Assembly (NCBI GenBank): GCA_964613385.1
Contig: CAZTGZ010000003.1
Location: 62,001-126,000, forward strand
Direction of reading: 5' to 3'
Origin: CAZTGZ01 sp964613385
Lineage (GTDB): Bacteria; Bacteroidota; Bacteroidia; NS11-12g; UBA9320
Length of the DNA stretch: 64,000 bases
Shown here: positions 9,179 through 17,638 of the stretch, in pieces
How the letters are laid out: every line of letters starts with the position of its first letter
How positions within the stretch are numbered: the first letter of the stretch is position 1
Notes under the pieces: generated by a model
What the model saw: only the letters and a program-made list of their open reading frames with translations
What the model was told of the DNA's origin: nothing
The model's database searches: none
Program-made: the position numbers and the translations under genes

Positions 9179-9715
9179 ATGATACATGAAAACACATTAG
9201 AAGCTCTTAGACTTCGTCCAAGATTTAAGTATGTGGTTCACAATTCTGCGGATGAATCCTTAAAAATACTGCGCAAACATTTCGATGAATCTGAATACAG
9301 GTTCAGGGGACAATTTGTGGATGAGTATATCAGCATCTTTGTGAAAAGGGAAGATGAGCATTTTTGGTCACCCACCGTTTCTATAACCATACTTCAGCAT
9401 AATAAGGGTTCAGTAATCAAATGTCTTTTTGGTCCAAAGGCGAATGTATGGACCCTGTTTGCATTGTTGCGTTTGGGCATGTTGAGCAGTTCTTTTTTTC
9501 TGGCAATCATTGGTTTATCTCAGTACTTTTTAGACAAGGAACCTGTTGCCTTGTATGGATTGGCCGGAGTGATGGTTTTGGCTGTGGTTGTTTGGATAGC
9601 CGGCCGCATAGGCAGAGAAAGGGCAAAAGAACAAATGGGCTTGTTAAAAAATTATGTTTTCAAGGCATTACATGAACTGGATGAAAATCTGGAGGAGCAG
9701 GAATGGCATAAGTGA
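9179..9715 (+). CDS. Hypothetical protein with two membrane helices
   Basis: I do not recognise a named family. The 178-residue product has a soluble N-terminal part (1-90) with alternating charged and hydrophobic residues, two predicted membrane helices (about 92-114 and 120-142, the second LYGLAGVMVLAVVVWIAG) and a charged, helical C-terminal tail rich in Glu (LHELDENLEEQE). It has no signal peptide. It stands alone between the secreted protein gene and the nucleoside transporter, with its own promoter-like element. Frame length, codon use and start-proximal promoter make it a real gene; function is unknown. Confidence 0.7.
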   Translation: MIHENTLEALRLRPRFKYVVHNSADESLKILRKHFDESEYRFRGQFVDEYISIFVKREDEHFWSPTVSITILQHNKGSVIKCLFGPKANVWTLFALLRLGMLSSSFFLAIIGLSQYFLDKEPVALYGLAGVMVLAVVVWIAGRIGRERAKEQMGLLKNYVFKALHELDENLEEQEWHK

Positions 9716-9838
9716 GTATTTCATCTTTGTAAGAATCCATCATTTAACATCTTCACAAATAATAAGTACTGGGGTATTTTTTTCATTTTAGACTGATATG
9801 GTTTATTTTTTTATTTATTTGAAAATCATTAAAAAAAT

Positions 9839-11188
9839 ATGCCAACAGACAATGTCTTTCATTTCAGTTTTCAGAATGTCTTGAATGGAATGCTGGGACT
9901 ATTGGTCCTTCTGTTTATCGCCTGGTTATTGAGTACCAATCGGAGAGCTATCAATTGGAAACTGGTTGTTTCAGGCATTATCATACAAATAGTTTTTGCC
10001 TTATTGGTGTTTAGGGTGCCAATTGTGAAAGATGGTTTTGAGGCGGTTGCTTCTTTTTTTATAGCCGTTTTGAAATTTACGGATGCGGGAGCTTCATTTC
10101 TTTTAGGTTCATGGCCGGATGTTGTTAAGGTCGAAGATGGAATAAGCGGTCAGATGTTCACGGTAGGTTACATTTTTGCGTTCAAGGTTTTGCCAACTGT
10201 CATCTTCTTTTCGGCCCTTACTTCCATGTTGTATTATTTGAATATTTTACAAAAGGTGGTGTTTGGAATCGCCTGGATCATGAAGAGAACCATGGGACTG
10301 TCAGGTTCTGAAAGTTTGGCTGCCGCGGCAAATATTTTTATTGGACAAACAGAGGCACCCTTGTTGATTAAACCCTATATCGAAAAGATGAGCAGAAGCG
10401 AGATTCTTTGCTTAATGACGGGAGGGATGGCGACCATTGCGGGAGGAGTTTTGGCCGCGTATGTGGGTTTTTTGGGTGGAAGCGATCCGGTTCAACAGCA
10501 TCTTTTTGCCATGCACTTATTAACAGCGTCAATCATGAGTGCACCTGCCGCCATTGTGATTGCAAAGATTATTTTACCTGAGACAGGAGAAATTAACCAG
10601 GATATGTCATTTCCAAAAGAGAAGTTGGGGACCAATGTACTGGAAGCCATTACCAATGGAACCACCGACGGGTTGAAACTTGCCGTGAATGTTGGTGCCA
10701 TGTTGCTGGTTTTTACCGCTTTTATGGCCATGTTTAACTATATAACCGGAGACATTATCGGTGAGTGGACAGGGTTGAACAAATGGGTGAGTCAGGTTAC
10801 CAATGGTCAGTTTAAACAAATGAATTTACAAGCTATTCTCGGTTTTATATTTTCACCTTTGAGTTGGTTAATCGGTGTGCGTTCGGAAGATATGTTAATG
10901 GCGGGGCAGCTTTTAGGGGAAAAGACCATTCTCAATGAATTCTATGCTTATGCCAGTTTAATGAAACTCAAGCAGAGCGGGGTATTGGCCGATCAACATA
11001 CCATCATTGTTTTGACCTATGCGCTATGTGGTTTTTCTAATTTTGCTTCCATTGGTATACAAATTGGCGGGATAAGCGTTCTTGCACCCAATCAGAAATC
11101 AACACTTTCTCAATTGGGAATAAAAGCGTTAATTGCGGGAACCTTGGCTTGTATGGTTACGGCAGCTATAGCAGGCATGTTTTTTTAA
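9839..11188 (+). CDS. Concentrative nucleoside transporter (NupC/CNT family)
   Basis: Inner-membrane Na+- or H+-coupled nucleoside importer. The 449-residue product is polytopic and shows CNT hallmarks: GQTEAPLLIKPY (near residue 178), the LMTGGMATIAGG hairpin (near 197), and GFSNFASIGIQIGG near 400, which lines the nucleoside and cation sites. Length is slightly above the E. coli protein and normal for Bacteroidota. The start ATG at 9839 has no Shine-Dalgarno sequence, only an A-rich run. The next gene begins two bases after this stop, so transporter, aminotransferase and pdxJ form one transcription unit. Substrate range (purine or pyrimidine) is not resolved. Confidence 0.92.
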   Translation: MPTDNVFHFSFQNVLNGMLGLLVLLFIAWLLSTNRRAINWKLVVSGIIIQIVFALLVFRVPIVKDGFEAVASFFIAVLKFTDAGASFLLGSWPDVVKVEDGISGQMFTVGYIFAFKVLPTVIFFSALTSMLYYLNILQKVVFGIAWIMKRTMGLSGSESLAAAANIFIGQTEAPLLIKPYIEKMSRSEILCLMTGGMATIAGGVLAAYVGFLGGSDPVQQHLFAMHLLTASIMSAPAAIVIAKIILPETGEINQDMSFPKEKLGTNVLEAITNGTTDGLKLAVNVGAMLLVFTAFMAMFNYITGDIIGEWTGLNKWVSQVTNGQFKQMNLQAILGFIFSPLSWLIGVRSEDMLMAGQLLGEKTILNEFYAYASLMKLKQSGVLADQHTIIVLTYALCGFSNFASIGIQIGGISVLAPNQKSTLSQLGIKALIAGTLACMVTAAIAGMFF

Positions 11189-11190
11189 CA

Positions 11191-11940
11191 ATGAACCGCG
11201 CATTTTTATATGGAGATGGTTTTTTTGAAACCATTTGGGTACATGATGGTCAGGTGCCATTGTTTGATTTACACTGGAAGAGAGCCCAGAACACGGCTTT
11301 AAAATTGGCCATGAATTGGCCGGAATCTCTGACAAAGGATTTATTGCTCAGTCAAATTTTAAGTTCATCTGAATTGTCGAAATTCAGATGCAGGATTACG
11401 TTTTTTAGAAAGGGTGAAGGCCATTATATTCCCAGTTCCAACGATCTGGATTATCAAATTCAATCCAGTAAATATGAGTTACCGGCCTTTGCGACCGGCA
11501 TTGAGCCTGTGTTGGCCACACGCAATACCGATGAATTAAACAAACTATGTTATTATTTACCTTCAGCGAATGCCGTTTATTACGAAATGCACAAAAAAAA
11601 TGCTGACCGATTCGCAAATCTGAAGGGAATCTCATCGCAGTATTATGTAATGGCAGGCATACATGCCGCGTCGCGCAATTCTGATGACGTAGTTTTGTTT
11701 AATAAAGATATGAAGGTGGCTGAACTGTTGTTGGGCAACATCATAGTTGTAAAAAATAATCAATGGTATACACCGGGGCTTGAAGAAGGAGGTGTGGATG
11801 GTGTGATGAGGGCGTGGCTATTGCAAAAATTCAATAATATTACATTGACTCCCCTGAATAAATCCCATCTTGAAAACGCTGATTTGTTGCTGGGGTGCAA
11901 TGCGCTCCGCGGGTTGTACAGGTTGGGTATTAAATTTTGA
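11191..11940 (+). CDS. Class IV PLP aminotransferase family (aminodeoxychorismate-lyase-like)
   Basis: Fold-type IV PLP enzyme; by length (249 residues) and lack of branched-chain aminotransferase motifs it looks most like PabC, the lyase that makes p-aminobenzoate for folate. It has RAFLYGDGFFETI (3-15), a probable PLP lysine at 145 (LKGISSQ) and, 34 residues on, Glu178 (KVAELLLGN) that would hold the pyridine nitrogen, then GGVDGVMRAWL, the GI/VxR phosphate-binding part. The lysine-glutamate spacing equals that of PabC. The start is the ATG at 11191, two bases after the transporter stop; the longer frame runs through the transporter gene. A D-amino-acid or other class IV activity cannot be excluded. 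Confidence 0.82.
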   Translation: MNRAFLYGDGFFETIWVHDGQVPLFDLHWKRAQNTALKLAMNWPESLTKDLLLSQILSSSELSKFRCRITFFRKGEGHYIPSSNDLDYQIQSSKYELPAFATGIEPVLATRNTDELNKLCYYLPSANAVYYEMHKKNADRFANLKGISSQYYVMAGIHAASRNSDDVVLFNKDMKVAELLLGNIIVVKNNQWYTPGLEEGGVDGVMRAWLLQKFNNITLTPLNKSHLENADLLLGCNALRGLYRLGIKF

Positions 11941-11942
11941 GC

Positions 11943-12662
11943 ATGGTCAAGTTAAGTGTTAATGTCAACAAAATTGCCACGCTTAGAAATGCCAGAGGGG
12001 GTAAATTGCCGGATCCGGTTCGTATGGCACTGGATTGTGAACGTTTTGGAGCAGATGGTATAACCGTACATCCAAGGCCGGATCAGAGGCATATTACCAC
12101 AGAGGACGTTTATCATTTAAAAAAGTGCCTGACCAAAGAGTTCAATATTGAAGGATATCCGGATGAAACCTGGATGAAAATGGTGCTGGAAGTGAAGCCG
12201 GACCAGGCAACCCTGGTTCCGGACGCACCGGATGCCATAACATCTGACCACGGTTGGGATTGTCTTGCACATGCAGAATTTCTCAAATCGCGTATTTCAT
12301 TGTTAAAAGCTGCGGGTATAAGGGTTTCTGTATTTTTGGATCCTAATCCTTTGATGATATCAGCGGCCAAAGCGGTTGGTGCAGATCGGATAGAACTTTA
12401 TACCGAAAGCTATGCAGCCGGATATGCTGAAAGTCGGGAATCATGTATTATTCCGTATCAGGAAACGGCGCAAGCTGCCATAAAAATGGGCTTAGGTGTA
12501 AACGCCGGTCATGATCTGAGTCTGGAGAATCTGGCCTGGTTCGCGACTCAAATCCCTGAGTTACAAGAGGTTTCCATTGGGCATGCGCTCATTGCCGATG
12601 CGCTTTATTTTGGCATGCACAATACTGTACAGATGTATCTAAAAGCCTTAAAAAAGAATTAA
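11943..12662 (+). CDS. pdxJ: Pyridoxine 5'-phosphate synthase
   Basis: Condenses 1-deoxyxylulose 5-phosphate with 3-amino-2-oxopropyl phosphate to make pyridoxine 5'-phosphate in the DXP-dependent vitamin B6 pathway. The 239-residue product opens with LSVNVNKIATLRNARGG, then DGITVHPRPDQRHI, PDAPDAITSDHGWD, ELYTESYA and GHDLSLENL, and ends with SIGHALIADAL, all PdxJ hallmarks. A TTG at 11937 is in frame, but the ATG at 11943, two bases after the upstream TGA, fits the family start better. It follows a PLP-dependent enzyme gene without a gap; the four last bases overlap the convergent Hpt gene. Confidence 0.95.
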   Translation: MVKLSVNVNKIATLRNARGGKLPDPVRMALDCERFGADGITVHPRPDQRHITTEDVYHLKKCLTKEFNIEGYPDETWMKMVLEVKPDQATLVPDAPDAITSDHGWDCLAHAEFLKSRISLLKAAGIRVSVFLDPNPLMISAAKAVGADRIELYTESYAAGYAESRESCIIPYQETAQAAIKMGLGVNAGHDLSLENLAWFATQIPELQEVSIGHALIADALYFGMHNTVQMYLKALKKN

Positions 12663-13000
12663 CGTTCCTGCAATTGGAGCATAACGCGATTTAGAACGTC
12701 ATTCACATCCTGTATCAGGCCCGGAATGGTATCTAAATTCGTGCGATTTTTAGCATTGGATTCCAATTGTCGAATTGAATCGCGCAGTAAGGTAATTCCC
12801 ATCATGTCGATGGTAGGTTTAATTTTATGGGCAGCAGCACCAACTTCATCCAAGTTGTTCTCTGCATAGCCGTTGTTGATGCGACCAACTATATCCGGAG
12901 TCATTTCGAGAAACATCTGAACCATTTTATTCACGAAATCTGAATTGCCGCCGGAAAGGGATATCAACTGACTCAAATCATATAGTTTATCCTGGCTCAT
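12659..13000 (-). CDS. Histidine phosphotransfer (Hpt) domain protein
   Basis: A stand-alone phosphorelay carrier of 113 residues. It is almost only an Hpt four-helix domain, with the phospho-accepting histidine at 58 in AAAHKIKPTIDMMG and the preceding helix LISLSGGNSDFVNKMVQMF. It would pass phosphate between a hybrid kinase and a receiver domain. It lies five bases after the sigma-54 response regulator on the same strand, so that receiver (Asp55) is the obvious partner; no histidine kinase is adjacent. Start ATG at 13000 is the only reasonable one. Confidence 0.88.
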   Translation of the reverse strand: MSQDKLYDLSQLISLSGGNSDFVNKMVQMFLEMTPDIVGRINNGYAENNLDEVGAAAHKIKPTIDMMGITLLRDSIRQLESNAKNRTNLDTIPGLIQDVNDVLNRVMLQLQER

Positions 13001-13005
13001 ATTGC

Positions 13006-14352
13006 TTATATTACTCTTTCCTGGATCATTCTATAAATAGTTGATTTGCCGATATCCAGTTTGTCGGCAACCAACAGAACATCATTGTTGAATTTGTCGA
13101 GATAATATTTGATAATCCGGTTTTTGTATTCTTCGAGGGTCATTTCATTTTGCAGCAATGCCTCTATAGAACCGGTTGTGTTGAATGTGATATGTTCATC
13201 ATCAATAACCTGATCATCGCTCATTACGCTGGCCAATTCAACCACCGCCTTGAGTTCGCGGATGTTACCCGGCCATGCATATTTAAGCAGCTTATTTTGG
13301 GCTTTTGATGATAGCTGCAATTTGGGCATTCCGTTTTCCTTCGCATAATTGGTAACGAAATGCTTGGCCAGCAACAAGATATCATTTCCTCTTTGACGAA
13401 GCGGGGGAAGGGAGATGGGCAAACCGAGCAGACGATAATATAAATCTTCACGGAAACTACCTTTCCTCACTTCCTGTACCAAATCTTTGTGCGTAGCTAC
13501 CAGCACCCGGCAGTTTATTTTGACTACACCGGTGCCTCCAACACGTGTAAGTTCTTTTTCCTGGAGAACCCTCAGTAGCTTAGATTGCATATTGATGTCC
13601 ATTTCTCCGATTTCATCCAGAAAAATGGTGCCTTCACCTGCTTCTTCAAATTTACCAATTCTTCGACCTATTGCTCCGGTAAAAGCGCCTTTTTCGTGTC
13701 CAAAGAGCTCACTCTCAATGAGTTCAGAAGGGATAGCCGTGATGTTCACTGCTACAAAGGGTTTGTTTTTGCGCGTCGAATTGTAGTGGATAGATTTGGC
13801 GACAACTTCTTTACCGGTTCCGGTTTCTCCGGTTATGGATACGGTGATGTTGGAAGATACTGCCTTTTGTATCAGGGTGAATACCCTCTTCATCGCCGGA
13901 CTGGTGCCTATAATGGACTTCGAAAAATCATACTGTTGAGAAATTTGACTTTTCAGTTGAACGATTTCCTCCTGAAGTTCTACTTTCTCACGGATATTCT
14001 TTATCAGATTCCAGATCCGCTCTTTGGTGTCTTCGTCTTTAACAATATAATCGTAGGCTCCTTCTTTCAGTAATTTGATCGCCGTTCCGATATCCTCCTG
14101 ACCAGAAATGATAACAACGGGAATATTCTTATTGAACGATTTAATCTTTTTCAGGACCTCGGCTCCGGACATATCGGGAAGAGAATAATCCAGGGTAATG
14201 AGGTTGGGTTCTTCATCCAGAGCGTTCAGAACATCTTTACCCGTCGTGAATTTCTTAATGATTAAATCCGGATTTAGCGATAAGTGATACTCGAGGATTT
14301 CGCCGTACCAAACATCGTCTTCAACTACGAATATTTTGAAAGTATTTTCCAT
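13006..14352 (-). CDS. Sigma-54-dependent response regulator (NtrC/AtoC type)
   Basis: Transcription activator that uses ATP to open RpoN promoters. The 448 residues show: a receiver domain (1-120) with acidic pocket ED at 11-12, phospho-acceptor Asp55 (LITLDYSLPD) and Lys105; a linker coiled coil (about 120-142); an AAA+ domain with Walker A GETGTGKE (175-182), the sigma-54 contact loop GAFTGA (222-227) and Walker B TIFLDEIGE (242-250); and a C-terminal Fis-type helix-turn-helix ending IGKSTIYRMIQ (about 425-445). It is divergent from atpD and followed by an Hpt gene. Target genes are unknown. A TATTTTTG box sits 17 bases upstream. Confidence 0.94.
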   Translation of the reverse strand: MENTFKIFVVEDDVWYGEILEYHLSLNPDLIIKKFTTGKDVLNALDEEPNLITLDYSLPDMSGAEVLKKIKSFNKNIPVVIISGQEDIGTAIKLLKEGAYDYIVKDEDTKERIWNLIKNIREKVELQEEIVQLKSQISQQYDFSKSIIGTSPAMKRVFTLIQKAVSSNITVSITGETGTGKEVVAKSIHYNSTRKNKPFVAVNITAIPSELIESELFGHEKGAFTGAIGRRIGKFEEAGEGTIFLDEIGEMDINMQSKLLRVLQEKELTRVGGTGVVKINCRVLVATHKDLVQEVRKGSFREDLYYRLLGLPISLPPLRQRGNDILLLAKHFVTNYAKENGMPKLQLSSKAQNKLLKYAWPGNIRELKAVVELASVMSDDQVIDDEHITFNTTGSIEALLQNEMTLEEYKNRIIKYYLDKFNNDVLLVADKLDIGKSTIYRMIQERVI

Positions 14353-14369
14353 TTAAATATTAAGTTTTT

Positions 14370-14377
14370 CAAAAATA
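14370..14377 (-). promoter_or_regulatory. TAnnTTTG -7 box for the response-regulator/Hpt operon
   Basis: TATTTTTG on the minus strand, 17 bases before the ATG at 14352. No convincing TTG at -33. The region is AT-rich, so a chance match is possible. Confidence 0.35.
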
Positions 14378-14460
14378 ATCCAATTTTCCATTTTTTGGAA
14401 TATTTATTCATTCACATCAATTTCCAGAAGGAGGAAAAGAATTAATTTAGTCAGGTTGAT

Positions 14461-14493
14461 TTGCATTTTATAACGATGAGATTTGTACTTTTG
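14461..14493 (+). promoter_or_regulatory. Promoter of atpDC: TTG, 22-base spacer, TACTTTTG
   Basis: A -33 TTTG (14460-14463) and an exact -7 box TACTTTTG (14486-14493) followed by C, with a 22-base spacer; the box ends 29 bases before the atpD ATG. This is the best-formed Bacteroidota promoter in the window. Confidence 0.65.
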
Positions 14494-14522
14494 CGCCAAA
14501 TTTTAAAATCCACATACACTCT

Positions 14523-16031
14523 ATGGCAAATTATGGCAAAATAGCACAGGTAATCGGTCCTGTTGTTGACGTTAGTTTTGAAGGCGAAGGATCGTCACTT
14601 CCCAAAATCCTGAATTCTTTATTAATTGAGCGTGAAGGGGGTTCAAAACTGGTATTAGAAGTGCAACAGCATCTCGGTGAAAGCATGGTGCGCGCCATTG
14701 CGATGGACTCAACAGAAGGGTTGGTTCGCGGAATGTCGGTATTGGATACCGGTGATTCTATCAGAATGCCAATCGGCGATTCAATTAAAGGAAGATTGAT
14801 GAATGTAGTAGGTGAATCTATTGATGGTTTGCCTTCTTTGGACGCAACAGGTGGCCGCGCGATTCACCAAAAAGCGCCTAAATATGAAGATTTGAGTACC
14901 TCTGCAGAGCCTTTGTTCACAGGGATTAAAGTTATTGACTTATTGGAGCCCTATGCAAAAGGTGGTAAAATCGGTTTGTTCGGGGGTGCAGGAGTAGGTA
15001 AAACGGTGTTAATTCAGGAGTTGATTAACAACATTGCAAAAGCATATGACGGTTTGTCGGTATTTGCCGGTGTTGGTGAAAGAACCCGTGAAGGAAATGA
15101 CTTGTTGAGAGAAATGATTGAATCAGGGATCGTATCTTACGGTGAAGAATTCATGCACAGCATGGAAGCCGGAGGATGGGATTTGAATAAAGTTAATGTT
15201 GAAACCCTTAAAAACTCAAAGGCGACCTTTGTTTTTGGTCAGATGAATGAGCCTCCCGGGGCGCGTGCACGTGTGGCCTTGTCAGGTTTGACAGTTGCAG
15301 AGTATTTCAGAGATGGGGATGAGAAAAGCGGAGGAAGAGACATTCTGTTCTTTGTGGACAATATCTTCAGGTTTACCCAGGCAGGTTCAGAAGTTTCGGC
15401 TTTGTTGGGACGTATGCCTTCTGCGGTGGGATATCAGCCTACCCTGGCTTCAGAAATGGGAGCAATGCAGGAAAGAATTACTTCTACGAACCGAGGCTCA
15501 ATTACTTCTGTACAAGCGGTGTATGTACCGGCAGATGACTTGACTGACCCTGCACCGGCAACCACATTTGCCCACTTGGATGCAACAACCGTATTGAGCC
15601 GTAAAATCGCGGAATTGGGAATTTATCCCGCTGTGGATCCATTGGATTCTACTTCCAGAATATTAACTCCCGCCATTTTGGGAGATGCTCATTACAACAC
15701 AGCTCAACGTGTTAAAATGTTGCTTCAGAGATATAAGGAATTGCAAGATATCATCGCAATTTTGGGTATGGATGAATTATCCGAAGAAGATAAATTGGTG
15801 GTTCACAGAGCCAGAAGGGTACAGCGTTTCCTTAGCCAGCCATTCCACGTTGCAGAGCAGTTCACCGGATTAAAAGGCGTTTTGGTTGATATTAATGATA
15901 CCATTAAAGGATTCAATATGATTATGGATGGTGAAGTGGATCAATATCCTGAAGCGGCATTCAACTTAGTGGGAACTATTGAAGATGCCATCGAGAAAGG
16001 TGAGAAAATGTTAAAAGAAACGAGAGCCTGA
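14523..16031 (+). CDS. atpD: F1F0 ATP synthase subunit beta
   Basis: Catalytic subunit of the F1 sector; three copies alternate with alpha to make ATP from the transmembrane ion gradient. The 502-residue product has the Walker A loop GGAGVGKT (154-161), GERTREGND, the Walker B region ILFFVDNIFRFTQAG, and the conserved ALLGRMPSAVGYQPTL segment. Start ATG at 14523 gives the usual MANYGKIAQVIGPVVDV opening. atpC follows after one base. As in many Bacteroidota, atpD-atpC stand apart from the remaining ATP synthase genes, which are not in this window. Confidence 0.98.
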   Translation: MANYGKIAQVIGPVVDVSFEGEGSSLPKILNSLLIEREGGSKLVLEVQQHLGESMVRAIAMDSTEGLVRGMSVLDTGDSIRMPIGDSIKGRLMNVVGESIDGLPSLDATGGRAIHQKAPKYEDLSTSAEPLFTGIKVIDLLEPYAKGGKIGLFGGAGVGKTVLIQELINNIAKAYDGLSVFAGVGERTREGNDLLREMIESGIVSYGEEFMHSMEAGGWDLNKVNVETLKNSKATFVFGQMNEPPGARARVALSGLTVAEYFRDGDEKSGGRDILFFVDNIFRFTQAGSEVSALLGRMPSAVGYQPTLASEMGAMQERITSTNRGSITSVQAVYVPADDLTDPAPATTFAHLDATTVLSRKIAELGIYPAVDPLDSTSRILTPAILGDAHYNTAQRVKMLLQRYKELQDIIAILGMDELSEEDKLVVHRARRVQRFLSQPFHVAEQFTGLKGVLVDINDTIKGFNMIMDGEVDQYPEAAFNLVGTIEDAIEKGEKMLKETRA

Positions 16032-16032
16032 T

Positions 16033-16266
16033 ATGCAATTAGAAATTGTAACTCCTGATAAAACCCTGTTTAGTGGTGAAGTCGTGTCTGTGCTTTTTCC
16101 GGGGACTGCCGGAAAATTTGAGGCATTAAACAATCACGCCCCCATGATTAGCAGCTTAGAGGCAGGTACTATTACCCTAAAGACAGAATCCGGTCAAGTT
16201 GAAAAATTTGAAATCACCAGCGGTATAGTAGAAATTCTGCAAAACAAAATCATCGTGCTGGCATAA
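16033..16266 (+). CDS. atpC: F1F0 ATP synthase subunit epsilon, short form
   Basis: Central-stalk subunit that couples gamma rotation to the c-ring. At 77 residues it consists only of the N-terminal beta-sandwich (LEIVTPDKTLFSGEV, ..FPGTAGKFEALNNHAPMIS, ..SGIVEILQNKIIVLA) and lacks the C-terminal helical hairpin that in E. coli-type epsilon (about 135 residues) inhibits ATP hydrolysis. The stop is followed directly by an intrinsic terminator, so this is the natural end rather than a truncation. Short epsilon subunits are common in Bacteroidota. Confidence 0.95.
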   Translation: MQLEIVTPDKTLFSGEVVSVLFPGTAGKFEALNNHAPMISSLEAGTITLKTESGQVEKFEITSGIVEILQNKIIVLA

Positions 16267-16287
16267 TGGTCAGGCAATAAATCACAG

Positions 16288-16317
16288 AAAAGGCTGCTTG
16301 AGAAAGCGGCCTTTTTT
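16288..16317. terminator. Intrinsic terminator shared by atpDC and the convergent GH1 operon
   Basis: AAAGGCTGCTT, four-base loop region, AAGCGGCCTTT: an 11-bp stem with one G-U pair, followed by a T tract on the plus strand and by TTTT on the minus strand. It can serve both convergent units; its 3' side overlaps the GH1 stop codon. Confidence 0.85.
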
Positions 16318-17638
16318 ATTCGGTTAAAAAATCTCTGAACCACAACGCGGAGTCCTTCACGATGCGTTTTTGGCTCTTATAATCAACATAAATCAGTCCG
16401 AATCGGGGTTTATAACCATGAGCCCATTCAAAATTATCTGTCGCTGACCAAATGAAGTATCCGTGTATGGGAAGTCCCCTTTTCCTGAGCAATAGGGTCT
16501 TGAACATATGGTCTTTCAAGTATTTTATTCTGGCTTCATCGGTCACCCGATCTCCGGATGGTTGATCATGTAAGGCAACGCCGTTTTCGGTGATGTAGAT
16601 ATTCGGGCATCCGGCAATGGAGTAGATATCTTCACAAGCTTTGGTGATACAATCGGGATAAACTTCCCAACCGGTGGCCGTTAATGCCGATTTGTCTTTT
16701 AAAGGGACAATGGAAGCTTTGATATAGGGGATCCAGACATTATGCTTTACTTTAAATCTTGTATAAACCTGTAATCCCCAGAAATCAAAAGGGAATGCCA
16801 TTTTTTGATCGTCTCCATTTTGAACATGGGGCAATACTTTTTCGAGAAATGGCAAGGTTTCAAATGGATAACCATGACCGGCGGCAAGCGAAGGATACAG
16901 TTTATTAATGAGCGTGTTGGCTCTTAAGGCCGCCTGAGCATGCATTAATTGGGTGTCTTTTGGTTTAAACCATGTATATGAATGCGTGGTTCCAATAATA
17001 GCAGTGGCTGATTCTGCTCTCACGGCCCTGGCGCCTTCGCCCTGAGCCAATGCAATATGGTGTACAGAAGGTACAAAATTTTTGAGCCCTCGTTTTCCCG
17101 GAGCATGTAAACCCAAAAAATAGCCTGCACCGGCAAAAACCATGGGTTCATTGAGTACCATCCAATGTTGAATTTTATGTCCAAGTCCTTTTACAGACGC
17201 ACTTACATACTCACAAAATTTTTCATAGGTGTCTCTTTGAGTCCATCCTCCATTGTCTTCAATAATTTGGGGCAGATCCCAATGATATAACGTAATCCAG
17301 GGGGTAATGCCCTTGGAAAGCATGTAATCGGTTAGTCTGTCGTAAAAGTCCATTCCGATCGAATTTACCATTCCGCTTCCGGCGGGCAGAATTCGGGACC
17401 AGGACATGGAAATCCTGAAGTTCTTTACACCTAAGGATGCCAGAAGGTCGATGTCGTGTTGAAATAACTCATAGAATTGGCTGGATTCTAGATTCTTGTT
17501 CCATTTTTTTCTGTGAAATTCATCCCAAATGGAAGCGGTTCTGCCACCATAAAAGGGCGAACCTTCTGTCTGCGGAGCTGAACTGCTTACTCCCCAGATA
17601 AAATCGTCACCGAAATCCGTTCGTTTAAACGTTGTCAC
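16316..17638 (-). CDS. Glycoside hydrolase family 1 (beta-glucosidase type)
   Basis: Retaining beta-glycosidase that would release terminal beta-linked glucose or a similar sugar. The 440-residue product has the GH1 opening FIWGVSSSAPQTEG, LYHWDLPQ (118-124), the acid/base Glu164 in VLNEPM and the nucleophile Glu351 in YITENG, and the aglycone-site WSATDNFEWAHGY near the end. No signal peptide, so it acts in the cytoplasm unless secreted otherwise. It starts with GTG at 17638, whose first base is the last base of the upstream TAG (TAGTG), hence coupled translation with the glycosyltransferase gene. Position in an operon with glycosyltransferase and LpxH-like genes is unusual for a nutritional glucosidase. 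Confidence 0.93.
   Translation of the reverse strand: MTTFKRTDFGDDFIWGVSSSAPQTEGSPFYGGRTASIWDEFHRKKWNKNLESSQFYELFQHDIDLLASLGVKNFRISMSWSRILPAGSGMVNSIGMDFYDRLTDYMLSKGITPWITLYHWDLPQIIEDNGGWTQRDTYEKFCEYVSASVKGLGHKIQHWMVLNEPMVFAGAGYFLGLHAPGKRGLKNFVPSVHHIALAQGEGARAVRAESATAIIGTTHSYTWFKPKDTQLMHAQAALRANTLINKLYPSLAAGHGYPFETLPFLEKVLPHVQNGDDQKMAFPFDFWGLQVYTRFKVKHNVWIPYIKASIVPLKDKSALTATGWEVYPDCITKACEDIYSIAGCPNIYITENGVALHDQPSGDRVTDEARIKYLKDHMFKTLLLRKRGLPIHGYFIWSATDNFEWAHGYKPRFGLIYVDYKSQKRIVKDSALWFRDFLTE

Noticed and set aside
13585..14073. 162-codon plus-strand frame within the sigma-54 regulator
   Set aside because: Shadow of a well-supported gene on the other strand; composition is an irregular mix with no domain.
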